Positions 1 to 7,969 of a stretch of DNA of 64,000 nucleotides are shown here, in pieces (position 1 is the stretch's first letter; each line of letters starts with the position of its first letter). The notes below the pieces were generated by a model, which was not told the origin of the DNA, did no database searches, and was given only the letters and a program-made list of their open reading frames with translations. The DNA is from Halomarinibacterium sedimenti (GTDB taxonomy: Bacteria > Bacteroidota > Bacteroidia > Flavobacteriales > Flavobacteriaceae): NCBI RefSeq assembly GCF_019312585.1, contig NZ_JAHWDP010000004.1, positions 186,001-250,000 of the forward strand, given 5' to 3'. Both the position numbers and the translations under genes were made by a program.

Positions 1-2661
1 AATCCCACCACTGCCAACGCTACCTGCTCTAAATGCTGCCTTATTAGGGTTGAAAAACATCCTTGTTCCAATACCAGTTACGGAAACAATATCTCCAGAT
101 CCAAAGCCTCCTGTTACCATAAACCCGTCTTGCCCATTAATTGTAACAGCTCCATTATCTGCAGTAATGGTTCTGCCTGCACCAGCACCTCCTTCATCAT
201 ACGCTTGATCTAATGTGTTTTGGGTATCTGTAAGGGTAAGAGTTGTAAAGCTTAATTGCCCAACACCGTCGGTTGTCAATACCTGACCTGAAGTTCCATC
301 AGTTGTTGGGAACGAATAACCTGTTCCTGTGGGGTCATCTACTTGAAGTTCCCCATTAATTCTAACAATATCGTTATCAAATTCTCCATATATCAATGGA
401 TTTAAACCTGATTGGTTATCAATAAAAAGACGGTCATTAATTACAGATGATGTCGCTGGACCTGTGTCTCGACCAATTAAGACATTGTCACTACCACTAG
501 AAATATTTCTACCCGCATTTAGCCCAACAGCAACATTTCCATGTCCAGTTGTATTAAATAGTAATGCAGAGTTTCCAATAGCTGTATTGGAACTACCTGA
601 AGTATTGGAAGTCAAAGCTGAATTTCCCAGCGCTGTATTGCCACCACCGGAATTATTTTGTAGGGTTTGTCTCCCAATGGCTGTGTTTGAGTTGCCAGCT
701 GTTGCATTACTCATTGCTTCGTATCCCAGAGCTGTATTAAAGACTCCTAATCCGGTTGCAAAGGATTGAAACCCAATGGCCACATTTTGTTTATCAGTTC
801 CGTCATCTGCAGCCCCTGCACTAATACCTATAAAAATTGACGAGCCATCATCCGTTCCATCACTATCACTTTTTCCGTCGGTGAGATCGTCAATTTTTTG
901 AGCACCAGGAGTAATTAGTGTAGTGGGATTTGTCCAAGTAGCATTCCCCGTAGCATCAGAAGCTAATACAAATCCGGAAGCTTCATTACCATCTACAAAC
1001 TGCAAGGTTCCTACAACATCCAAAGTCGCTGAAGGGTCGTTATTGTTAATTCCTAAATTACCATTATGCTTAAGACGCATTCCTTCCACCATAGGTTCTG
1101 TGTTAATGGGACCATTGTGGATATAGAATCCAAGCCCAATATTATCTTCATCTGCACCGCTTTGAATAGATGCGATGGCAGCTCTTCTTCCATCACTTCT
1201 AGTGGTTGAAGCACCCCCAAAACCAATGGAGCCTCCAATTTGGTTTAACCCACCACTGTTACCTCCTTTAATAAATATACCGTCTTGTCCACTATTGGCA
1301 ACAGCAAGGTCGAATGGAGTAGTAATTCCTATTTGTAATGGACTTACAGGAGTATTTTCACCAATACCCACTGCATCATTTGCTCCATCTACACGTAGCA
1401 TGTTGGTTTCATTTGTGCTTTCTACCCTAAGACCTCCATTTCCTTCAATAATAACCGCTCCACTGTCTGCAGTAATGGTTCTTCCTGCTCCAGCGCCACC
1501 AAAATCATAGGCTTGGTCAAGTGTTCCGCCTCCTGAACTTGGAGTTGTAAAACTAATATTTCCTGCACCGTCGGTAGTCATGACTTGACCAGCAGTACCG
1601 TCTGCAGCAGGCATTAAATATCTGTTTGTAGTTCCCGTTCCTAATGAAGTCCTACCTAAGAAGTATCCAGCATAGCCAGCACCGTTTTGTACATCTGAAT
1701 AAACACCATAATGCGTTCCTCCGGCAGTAGTAGGAATTTCAATATATTCTCCATATTTGTCGCCAGAACCTGTTTCTGATAAGATTGTGTAAACACCATA
1801 TCTATCGCCAGAGCCACTATCTGAAATATTATTATACAAACCGTAAAAGTTGCCAGACAAACTGCCCCCAGTGATATCATGATTATCCACTCCGTAAAAA
1901 GTTGTAATGGAATTTCCCAATAGATTGGTTAGTCCAGAAGCTGTGGTTGCTACTCCCTGAAATCTATTTAATAAACCAAATGTCGAGGTTGAAGTTGAGT
2001 TTCCAAAAGAATTTTGATAGCCATATAGGTAACCAAAACTATTAGTTGATACTGATCCTGAAAAGGAATTTGAAACACCCGAAATACTGCCTTGATTTGT
2101 TCTAGTTATAAGATTTGAAATTCCATTGGTAGAACCATTTGAAGATGCTGCACTCTCATCTATTGTGTTTCTAATTCCGTAAACACTGCTCCCTGTACTT
2201 TCATTAAAAAGGCTAATCATTCTTCCCGCTGTTTGGGATTCTATTTGTAATGGATATGAAACATTGCTAAGGCCAATACCCACATTTCCATCGGTAAATA
2301 TATCTGCCGAGTTTGAAGTTGGAGGAGATGTGGTGTTTTCTTCATACCAATCATCATCACTTCCTCCACCTGAAGAAATTGCAACCCAACTTGTACTGCC
2401 ATTATCCCAATAATAAAATCCTTTGGAAGGCGTACCATTACCAGTAGCAAAAACCATCATTCCGTCCTGATCCACAGTGGGGTTTGTTGCTGGGAAATCA
2501 TCTACTCTAGGGATAAGAATTCCATCTGTGTTGGAAGGCGTTGCTATGTTTGTTGCGCTTATATCCAAGGTAGATTTTGGATCGGTATTGCCTATACCTA
2601 CTTGAGAAAATAGACTATGGCAAAAAAGGGTGACAAGACTAAATAAAATAAACTTCTTCAT
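1..2661 (-). CDS. Large secreted adhesin-like protein with QVGIG module and head repeats (3' end beyond window)
   Basis: The reading frame is open from an ATG at 2661 to the window edge (887 codons), so the C-terminus is missing. Residues 1-20 form a signal peptide ending FSQ, followed by VGIGNTDPKSTLDI, the N-terminal module found on many flavobacterial surface proteins. Residues about 110-320 are Ser/Gly/Asn-rich with recurring YG-x-Y/N turns. Two near-identical blocks (LDQAYD-GGAGAGRTITAD) lie near residues 379-402 and 814-836. Residues about 627-707 hold repeats of the type NTAIGNSAL, as in YadA-like and phage-fibre head domains. I infer an extracellular fibrous adhesin. Proteins of this build often end in an intramolecular chaperone (peptidase S74) domain, which cannot be seen here. 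The exact function is unknown. Confidence 0.8.
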   Translation of the reverse strand, partial: MKKFILFSLVTLFCHSLFSQVGIGNTDPKSTLDISATNIATPSNTDGILIPRVDDFPATNPTVDQDGMMVFATGNGTPSKGFYYWDNGSTSWVAISSGGGSDDDWYEENTTSPPTSNSADIFTDGNVGIGLSNVSYPLQIESQTAGRMISLFNESTGSSVYGIRNTIDESAASSNGSTNGISNLITRTNQGSISGVSNSFSGSVSTNSFGYLYGYQNSFGNSTSTSTFGLLNRFQGVATTASGLTNLLGNSITTFYGVDNHDITGGSLSGNFYGLYNNISDSGSGDRYGVYTILSETGSGDKYGEYIEIPTTAGGTHYGVYSDVQNGAGYAGYFLGRTSLGTGTTNRYLMPAADGTAGQVMTTDGAGNISFTTPSSGGGTLDQAYDFGGAGAGRTITADSGAVIIEGNGGLRVESTNETNMLRVDGANDAVGIGENTPVSPLQIGITTPFDLAVANSGQDGIFIKGGNSGGLNQIGGSIGFGGASTTRSDGRRAAIASIQSGADEDNIGLGFYIHNGPINTEPMVEGMRLKHNGNLGINNNDPSATLDVVGTLQFVDGNEASGFVLASDATGNATWTNPTTLITPGAQKIDDLTDGKSDSDGTDDGSSIFIGISAGAADDGTDKQNVAIGFQSFATGLGVFNTALGYEAMSNATAGNSNTAIGRQTLQNNSGGGNTALGNSALTSNTSGSSNTAIGNSALLFNTTGHGNVAVGLNAGRNISSGSDNVLIGRDTGPATSSVINDRLFIDNQSGLNPLIYGEFDNDIVRINGELQVDDPTGTGYSFPTTDGTSGQVLTTDGVGQLSFTTLTLTDTQNTLDQAYDEGGAGAGRTITADNGAVTINGQDGFMVTGGFGSGDIVSVTGIGTRMFFNPNKAAFRAGSVGSGGI

Positions 2662-2725
2662 AATTCTGTGTTTTGAGTAACATACCTAGCTAAGTAGGTG
2701 GTTCAGGAAGAAAGAGTTGGGACTT

Positions 2726-2733
2726 CAAAGATA
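2726..2733 (-). promoter_or_regulatory. Bacteroidota -7 box (TATCTTTG) for the adhesin gene
   Basis: On the minus strand TATCTTTG matches TAnnTTTG and lies 64 nt upstream of the adhesin ATG. No clear TTG -33 element is seen at the usual spacing. The implied leader of about 55 nt contains the imperfect palindrome ACCTACTTAGCTAGGT. Confidence 0.5.
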
Positions 2734-2800
2734 AATTATGAAGATTTGGGAAACCTATATGAATTCATAGATTTTTAAAAGAAGAATGGGTTTAAAATAG

Positions 2801-2828
2801 AAAAGCCACCACAGATGTGATGACTTTT
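2801..2828 (-). terminator. Rho-independent terminator downstream of the glycosylasparaginase gene
   Basis: Read on the minus strand, AAAAGTCATCA and TGGTGGCTTTT pair over 11 positions (two G-U pairs) around a 6-nt loop and run into a T-rich tail. On the plus strand the stem has two mismatches, so the signal is directional. The gene-free stretch 2662-2987 otherwise holds only the adhesin promoter box; I see nothing else in it. Confidence 0.6.
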
Positions 2829-2987
2829 CGCCCCAAATTTGATTAACCCCCATAAGGGATCAACCTACTTATGTACTGCAAAACTATTAAAAATTATATT
2901 ACCCCACTCAATTATTTCATTTTTGTGAAATAATTAAGGGTTTTGAAGATGATTTTATTTCAATTTAACTCAAAGCAAAAGGATTGT

Positions 2988-3986
2988 TTATGCTTTATTG
3001 AAAAACTTTGAAGGAATATTAATGTTCTCTTTTTCACTATGTTTTGTGACAGAAAACCCCTCATGAATACTAAAATAACCGGTTTCCCCTTTTTTATTTA
3101 CAGCAATATAACCCACCTGAAAATCTTTGAAGTCTTTATTTTTTGACACAATTCTACCTATTGCTTCTTCACAGGCTTCTTGAGGAGATTTCCCCTGTCG
3201 CATCAATTCAACAATTAGAAAACTACCCACAGTTTTTAATACTTCCTCTCCCAAACCTGTTGCTGTAGCGCCGCCTACTTCATTGTCAATAAAAAGCCCC
3301 GACCCAATAATAGGCGAATCACCTACACGTCCTGCCATTTTATATGCCAAGCCACTTGTGGTACAGCCCCCTGAGATGTCACCATTTTTATCGATTGCAA
3401 GCATCCCAATAGTGTCATGGTTTTCGATATTAATAATGGGTTTATATTCTGAGGTTTTTTTCCATCCTTCCCAAGCTTTTTTAGAGGCTTCCGTAAGTAA
3501 GTTTTCTTTCTGAAACCCTTCGGCATAGGCAAATTGTTCGGCTCCTTTTCCGGCTAAAATAACATGAGGTGTATTTTCCATCACCTTTCGTGCAACTGAA
3601 ATAGGGTGCTTAATATTTTGAAGATATACTACCGCTCCATAATTGCCTTCTTTGTTCATGATACAAGCATCAAGAGTAACGTTTCCGTCACGATCGGGGA
3701 GTCCTCCAATACCTACGCTTTGTCCTTCGGCATTGGCTTCTTCTACCATACAACCTTGCTCAATAGCATCTAATGCTGCGCCTCCATTTTCAATAACTTC
3801 CCAGGCTTTTTTAGTAGAATTGGGAACATTCCAAGTGGCAATAACTACAGGAATAGTGCTTTCAGAATTATTAGAAGTAGCACCTCCTTTAACAATTTCA
3901 TTTTCTTTACAACCAATAACAGAAGCTGCTGCAACAATGCCTAAACTGCTTAAGGATGCATTTTGTATAAATGTTCTTCGTTTCAT
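2988..3986 (-). CDS. Glycosylasparaginase / isoaspartyl peptidase family Ntn-hydrolase (Tat lipoprotein)
   Basis: 332 aa, full length for N4-(beta-N-acetylglucosaminyl)-L-asparaginases, which cleave the GlcNAc-Asn bond of glycoasparagines. The Ntn-hydrolase signature HDTIGM places the nucleophile at Thr192, so autocleavage is predicted between Asp191 and Thr192. The following GGCTTSG and GRVGDSPIIGSG segments are the usual substrate-site motifs. The N-terminus MKRRTFIQNA resembles a twin-arginine signal and is followed by a lipobox ending in Cys26, so export as a folded lipoprotein is likely. It is monocistronic, divergent from the metallophosphoesterase, with its own terminator. The family call is firm; the true substrate (glycoasparagine or isoaspartyl peptide) is not decided by sequence. 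Confidence 0.9.
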   Translation of the reverse strand: MKRRTFIQNASLSSLGIVAAASVIGCKENEIVKGGATSNNSESTIPVVIATWNVPNSTKKAWEVIENGGAALDAIEQGCMVEEANAEGQSVGIGGLPDRDGNVTLDACIMNKEGNYGAVVYLQNIKHPISVARKVMENTPHVILAGKGAEQFAYAEGFQKENLLTEASKKAWEGWKKTSEYKPIINIENHDTIGMLAIDKNGDISGGCTTSGLAYKMAGRVGDSPIIGSGLFIDNEVGGATATGLGEEVLKTVGSFLIVELMRQGKSPQEACEEAIGRIVSKNKDFKDFQVGYIAVNKKGETGYFSIHEGFSVTKHSEKENINIPSKFFNKA

Positions 3987-4093
3987 ACCATTGAGGGTTG
4001 GAAAAACCGAAGGTACAAAAACACGTTAAAAAAAAGTAAATTCTTACTTTACTTTTACTAAGCCCTGTATCTTTATCGACTTAAAGGAAAAAT

Positions 4094-5323
4094 ATGGTTC
4101 GTTGGATAATTTTTATCTCTATTTATTTCTTAATAGACATCTATGCTTTTCAGGCAATTAAAACCGTTTCAAAAAGCCAATGGTTACATTGGTTGTATTT
4201 TATAGTTTCTATAGTCTTATTGGGGTTGTTTATTTACCAACTTACTGGAGGAGTTCATGGGAGACAAATGACACCCTCCCGTATGTATACCTTTGGTTTA
4301 TTCCTTACCATTTTTGTTCCAAAACTGCTGGTAATAGTATTTATGTTTGGGGAAGATATTATTCGTTTTGGAGTAGGACTTTTTTCAAAATTTGGAGGAA
4401 GTGATGATGGTTTTTATTTGCCTTCTAGAAGAAAATTTATAAGTACCATTGCTATTGGGGTGGCAGCTATTCCGTTTGCGTCTTTGCTTTACGGAATGTA
4501 CCGAGGTAAGTATAATTACAAAGTTCTCAAATACGCCCTTGAGTTTGACGACCTTCCTGATGCTTTTGATGGGTATACTATTACACAAATAAGTGACGTG
4601 CATAGTGGAAGCTTTGATAATAAAAAGAAAGTCGCTTATGGGGTTGATTTAATTAATGAACAACAAAGCGATGTTATTTTGTTTACAGGAGACTTGGTAA
4701 ATAATAAAGCTGATGAAATGCTACCCTGGAAGGAATATTTCTCTAAACTCACTGCTAAGGATGGAGTGTATTCGGTACTGGGAAACCACGATTATGGAGA
4801 TTATATTGGTTGGCCAACGGAAGTTGATAAAAAAAATAATCTTCAAAAATTGAAGGATATTCAGAAGGAAATGGGATGGAAATTACTGTTGAATGAACAT
4901 GTTGAAATCACTAGAAATGGAGATCAAATAAAACTCATCGGTGTAGAAAATTGGGGAGCAGGTGGATTCAAAAAGGCTGGAGATTTAGAGAAAGCGTGTG
5001 CAGGTGTTTCAAAAACTGATTTTAAAATATTAATGAGCCATGATCCTTCCCATTGGGCGGAAAAAGTAAAGCAAGACGATAGGCATTTTCACTTAACCTT
5101 ATCGGGTCATACACACGGTATGCAATTTGGTATAGAAATTCCAGGTTGGTTTAAATGGAGCCCTGTAAAGTATCGCTATGAACATTGGGCAGGGATTTAT
5201 GAAGAATTGGGAAGATATATAAATGTAAATAGGGGCTTCGGGTTTTTAGGCTATCCCGGTCGAGTAGGAATCTGGCCAGAAGTGACTGTGATTCAACTAA
5301 AAAAAAGGGTGAATAGTGCCTAA
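4094..5323 (+). CDS. Membrane-anchored calcineurin-like metallophosphoesterase
   Basis: 409 aa. The N-terminus has about three membrane segments (residues 1-20, 33-52, 68-90). A twin-arginine-like SRRKFIS at 111-117 then precedes another hydrophobic stretch (118-135), as if a Tat-targeted enzyme had been joined to a membrane domain. The catalytic part carries all metallophosphoesterase motifs: D168-x-H170, GD 199-200, GNHD 230-233, His316 and GHTH 338-341. The family includes YkuE/YaeI-type enzymes that act on phosphoesters at the cell surface; the substrate here is unknown. A weak -7 box (TATCTTTA, 4068-4075) lies 18 nt upstream of the ATG. The family is certain, the role inferred. Confidence 0.88.
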   Translation: MVRWIIFISIYFLIDIYAFQAIKTVSKSQWLHWLYFIVSIVLLGLFIYQLTGGVHGRQMTPSRMYTFGLFLTIFVPKLLVIVFMFGEDIIRFGVGLFSKFGGSDDGFYLPSRRKFISTIAIGVAAIPFASLLYGMYRGKYNYKVLKYALEFDDLPDAFDGYTITQISDVHSGSFDNKKKVAYGVDLINEQQSDVILFTGDLVNNKADEMLPWKEYFSKLTAKDGVYSVLGNHDYGDYIGWPTEVDKKNNLQKLKDIQKEMGWKLLLNEHVEITRNGDQIKLIGVENWGAGGFKKAGDLEKACAGVSKTDFKILMSHDPSHWAEKVKQDDRHFHLTLSGHTHGMQFGIEIPGWFKWSPVKYRYEHWAGIYEELGRYINVNRGFGFLGYPGRVGIWPEVTVIQLKKRVNSA

Positions 5324-5337
5324 TTAAGGGGAAATGT

Positions 5338-5345
5338 TATATTTG
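5338..5345 (+). promoter_or_regulatory. -7 box TATATTTG of the thioredoxin-like gene
   Basis: Perfect TAnnTTTG match 32 nt upstream of the ATG at 5378, just after the metallophosphoesterase stop codon. No TTG is seen at the usual -33 distance, so it is a candidate only. Confidence 0.45.
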
Positions 5346-5377
5346 TAATTAGCATTTAAAAGAAATACTTCAAACGT

Positions 5378-5674
5378 ATGTCAAAATTTGGAGAACTAAT
5401 AGAAACAAACGTGCCAGTTTTGCTTGACTTTTATGCAGAATGGGATGAGGCCTGTAAAGAGATGCATCCTGTGTTACGTGATGTTGCCGCGGCCCTAGGT
5501 GATAAGGCTCGAGTTATTAAAATTGATATCGAGAAAAACCAGGAACTTTCTGATGCATTGCGCGTAAAAGGTCTACCTACTCTTATGATCTACAAAAATG
5601 GTGAAATGAAATGGCGACAAAGTGGTGAACAAGATGCCAATACCTTGATAGGTCTTGTTAAGGAATTTGTTTAG
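5378..5674 (+). CDS. Thioredoxin-fold protein lacking the nucleophilic cysteine (WDEAC)
   Basis: 98 aa, one complete thioredoxin domain without signal peptide, so cytoplasmic. The fold is recognisable from LLDFYAEW, the cis-Pro in GLPTLMIYKNGE (Pro67) and the C-terminal helix. The usual WCGPC active site reads W22-D-E-A-C26: the first, nucleophilic Cys is Asp, and only the resolving Cys remains. It cannot run the standard dithiol-disulfide cycle. A role in binding, chaperoning or monothiol chemistry is possible but not shown. It is monocistronic with its own promoter box. Confidence 0.85.
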   Translation: MSKFGELIETNVPVLLDFYAEWDEACKEMHPVLRDVAAALGDKARVIKIDIEKNQELSDALRVKGLPTLMIYKNGEMKWRQSGEQDANTLIGLVKEFV

Positions 5675-5830
5675 CTCCCTCCCTGTTTATCTAATTACTT
5701 TCCTACTTTATAAAAATTATAAATAGCTATTTTTCAAATAGTTATAATTATATTTATATAAATTTCTTACAATTTTTAACTACCATTAAATATTTAACAA
5801 TATATTGTGTATTGGTTTCTGAAACACTCA

Positions 5831-5838
5831 TACATTTG
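5831..5838 (+). promoter_or_regulatory. -7 box TACATTTG of the second QVGIG protein gene
   Basis: TACATTTG fits TAnnTTTG and lies 30 nt upstream of the ATG at 5869. A TTG at 5805-5807 is 23 nt upstream of the box, at the long end of the accepted spacing. The surrounding gap 5675-5868 is otherwise plain AT-rich sequence. Confidence 0.5.
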
Positions 5839-5868
5839 TGCCGAAAATTTTAAATATTTTTTACTTAC

Positions 5869-7320
5869 ATGTTAAAAACAAATGCCTACTTATGTCAGTT
5901 AGTATTTTTTACACTAACTGTATTTTTTATGGTAATACCATCAACTTCTGCTCAAGTTGGAATTGGAACCACTAGCCCTAATACTTCATCAATATTAGAT
6001 GTAAGTTCAACTTCTAAAGGAATTCTTGTTCCTAGAATGACAACTACTGAAAGACTTGCTATTATTACGCCAGCAAATAGTTTATTAGTTTATGATACCA
6101 CGGTAAAAGCTTACTATTATTATGATACTCCAACGACTACTTGGGTAAAAATAAATTCAGATAATGACAAGCGAACTAACTATAAACTAGTAAAGTCTGC
6201 TTCAGATTTAGCCTCCGAATTAACTGCTGGGGGAGGAACAAGATATTTGTTAACTTCTAACACCTTATACGAAATAAACGGAACTGTATCTCTTTCCTTT
6301 CCAATAGAATTAAATAATGCTTATATCGCTGGTCGGGATACCAATGAAGACATTTTACTACGTTCAGGAGGTGTTTTATTAACTGGAGCAACGGGAGGAA
6401 GCATTAGAGGTGTTACCTTGTCTGCACCTGGAGTAGGGGGAACTGTATTTAACGTTACAGGTACAAGTGCTCAAAACATTATTTTCAGGGATTCTTTTGT
6501 GGCAAGTTCGAACTCTGTTGGAACTATAAGTGGTTTTGGATTAGTCTTTGTAAGTACTGTTCAATTTGTAAATAATACCGCAGGGATAACCTATACGAAT
6601 ATTAGCCGTCTACTGTTGAGTAATGTGGGATGGGATTCTAATAATTCAAATACTTATGAAACCCTAACAGGTACATTTGATCTTATTCAAAAAGTGGGGG
6701 GTTATAGTAATGTACTTGCAGGGAGAACAGGATTTAGAGTTACTGGAGTAACAACTATTAATGGAGATGCCGTTTTAAAAGATGTTGTTTTTTACGGCGG
6801 AGGTACTTATGTAGTAGGAACTTCGCCATACACAGGATATAATTTTACCAAAAGATGGACCGTTAACTGTCCAGGTATCCCCGTAGAAATTGATGATGTA
6901 GCAGCGGGTAATATATATATTACCACTTCTGCAACAACTAATTTTTCTGCCTCTGGAGCTGCAGGAAGAACAAAAATATTAGGAACCACAGCTTCAACAG
7001 GGATGTTTAGAACCACTTCAACTGTAAATAACAGAATAGTGTATGACGGTACAAAAACTAGAATTTTTACAATTCAGGCGTCCTTTACAGCAGATGCCGC
7101 TGGGAGCAACAAATTTTTCACCTTCTTTATAGCAAAGAATGGTGTTATTTTAACACCTACTGCAATCTCTACCAAAGTAGTTGGAGGGGGAGATATTAGG
7201 GCTATGTCGTTTACAGGAACAACCACACTTGCGCCAAACGATTATATTGAAGTTTGGGCTCAAAACGACACCGATGCTACAGGGCTAATAGTTCCTTTTT
7301 TAAACTTATTGATTAATTAA
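5869..7320 (+). CDS. Secreted QVGIG-module protein with beta-helix-like body and jelly-roll-like C-terminus
   Basis: 483 aa. A signal peptide of about 28 residues ends STSAQ. Residues 30-95 form the QVGIG...SSILDV...GILVPRM...WVKI module, also present at the start of the truncated adhesin at the left end of the window. Residues about 110-370 consist of short repeated hydrophobic/Gly/Asn-rich turns, consistent with a right-handed beta-helix. The last roughly 100 residues (from RIVYDGTKTRIF to FLNLLIN) resemble the C1q/TNF-like or phage-fibre beta-sandwiches that cap such proteins. Probably exported to the cell surface; ligand and function unknown. Transcribed alone and convergent with the deacetylase gene, 8 nt between the two stop codons. 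Confidence 0.75.
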   Translation: MLKTNAYLCQLVFFTLTVFFMVIPSTSAQVGIGTTSPNTSSILDVSSTSKGILVPRMTTTERLAIITPANSLLVYDTTVKAYYYYDTPTTTWVKINSDNDKRTNYKLVKSASDLASELTAGGGTRYLLTSNTLYEINGTVSLSFPIELNNAYIAGRDTNEDILLRSGGVLLTGATGGSIRGVTLSAPGVGGTVFNVTGTSAQNIIFRDSFVASSNSVGTISGFGLVFVSTVQFVNNTAGITYTNISRLLLSNVGWDSNNSNTYETLTGTFDLIQKVGGYSNVLAGRTGFRVTGVTTINGDAVLKDVVFYGGGTYVVGTSPYTGYNFTKRWTVNCPGIPVEIDDVAAGNIYITTSATTNFSASGAAGRTKILGTTASTGMFRTTSTVNNRIVYDGTKTRIFTIQASFTADAAGSNKFFTFFIAKNGVILTPTAISTKVVGGGDIRAMSFTGTTTLAPNDYIEVWAQNDTDATGLIVPFLNLLIN

Positions 7321-7328
7321 AGTTTAAA

Positions 7329-7967
7329 TTAAGTTATTGCAACCAATTTTAGATTTTGGTTGCTTAAATTTTCTAAAACCTTCGGTAATACAAATCGAAG
7401 GTTTTTTTCTGCTTTTACACTATCGTGAAAAACAACGATGCTTCCTGGTTGTATATTTTGTAATACATTTTGAAGACATTTTTCTTCAGAAATGTCTTTA
7501 TCCCAGTCATAACTGAGCACATCCCACATGACTATTTTGTATCCTTTTTTCTGAAGAATTTTCGCCTGCTTTTTTGTTATTTTCCCATAAGGGGGTCGAA
7601 ATAAATTAGATTTTTGAATCTTCAAATTTTGAATGGATTTTTCAAAGGCGTCAACGTTTTGAATATATTTTTCAGTTGAGGTTTCAGTTCCTTTTAGATG
7701 ATTAAAGCTGTGATTTCCAAATGCGTGTCCTTCCGAAATAGTTCTTTCGAAGATATTTGTATGTTTTTTTATGTTTTCACCAATGCAAAAAAAGGTGGCT
7801 TTGGCATTGTAGGCTTTTAGTTGGTCCAAAACCCAAGGAGTCACTTCGGGGATGGGGCCATCATCAAAGGTGAGGTAGACTTTTTTTTCTGAACGTGAAA
7901 ACGCCCAAATTCGTTTTGGAAATAACCAGGTGACAAATTTGGGTGTTTTCGTAAAAAGCAATTTCAT
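7329..7967 (-). CDS. Polysaccharide deacetylase family protein (NodB homology domain)
   Basis: 212 aa, nearly all one NodB (carbohydrate esterase 4) domain. Motif 1 is TFDDGP (33-38) with the catalytic base and metal Asp; motif 2 is HSFNH (86-90) with both metal His; motif 3 is RPPYG (124-128); later motifs are WDVLSYDW (148-155) and VVFHDS near residue 180. These enzymes remove N-acetyl groups from GlcNAc-type polymers using a divalent metal. No clear signal peptide is present; a short hydrophobic N-terminus (TWLFPKRIWAF) may hold it at the membrane. It starts 2 nt after the stop of the upstream glycosyltransferase, so translation is likely coupled and both may modify the same envelope glycan (inference). 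Confidence 0.9.
   Translation of the reverse strand: MKLLFTKTPKFVTWLFPKRIWAFSRSEKKVYLTFDDGPIPEVTPWVLDQLKAYNAKATFFCIGENIKKHTNIFERTISEGHAFGNHSFNHLKGTETSTEKYIQNVDAFEKSIQNLKIQKSNLFRPPYGKITKKQAKILQKKGYKIVMWDVLSYDWDKDISEEKCLQNVLQNIQPGSIVVFHDSVKAEKNLRFVLPKVLENLSNQNLKLVAIT
7339..7363 (+). terminator. Probable terminator of the QVGIG gene, inside the 3' end of the opposing deacetylase gene
   Basis: GCAACCAA and TTGGTTGC form an 8-bp stem with a 9-nt loop, followed on the plus strand by TTAAATTTTC. It lies 18 nt past the stop of the plus-strand gene and codes for the last residues of the minus-strand deacetylase. Confidence 0.45.
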
Positions 7968-7969
7968 AG

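Noticed and set aside
464-1510. Plus-strand open frames rich in Pro, Ser and Ala
   Set aside because: They are antisense to the continuous 887-codon adhesin frame, whose signal peptide, repeats and promoter are all on the minus strand.
2681-2700. Imperfect palindrome ACCTACTTAGCTAGGT in the adhesin leader
   Set aside because: Only a 5-bp stem with a 6-nt loop; too weak to call an operator without a second copy.
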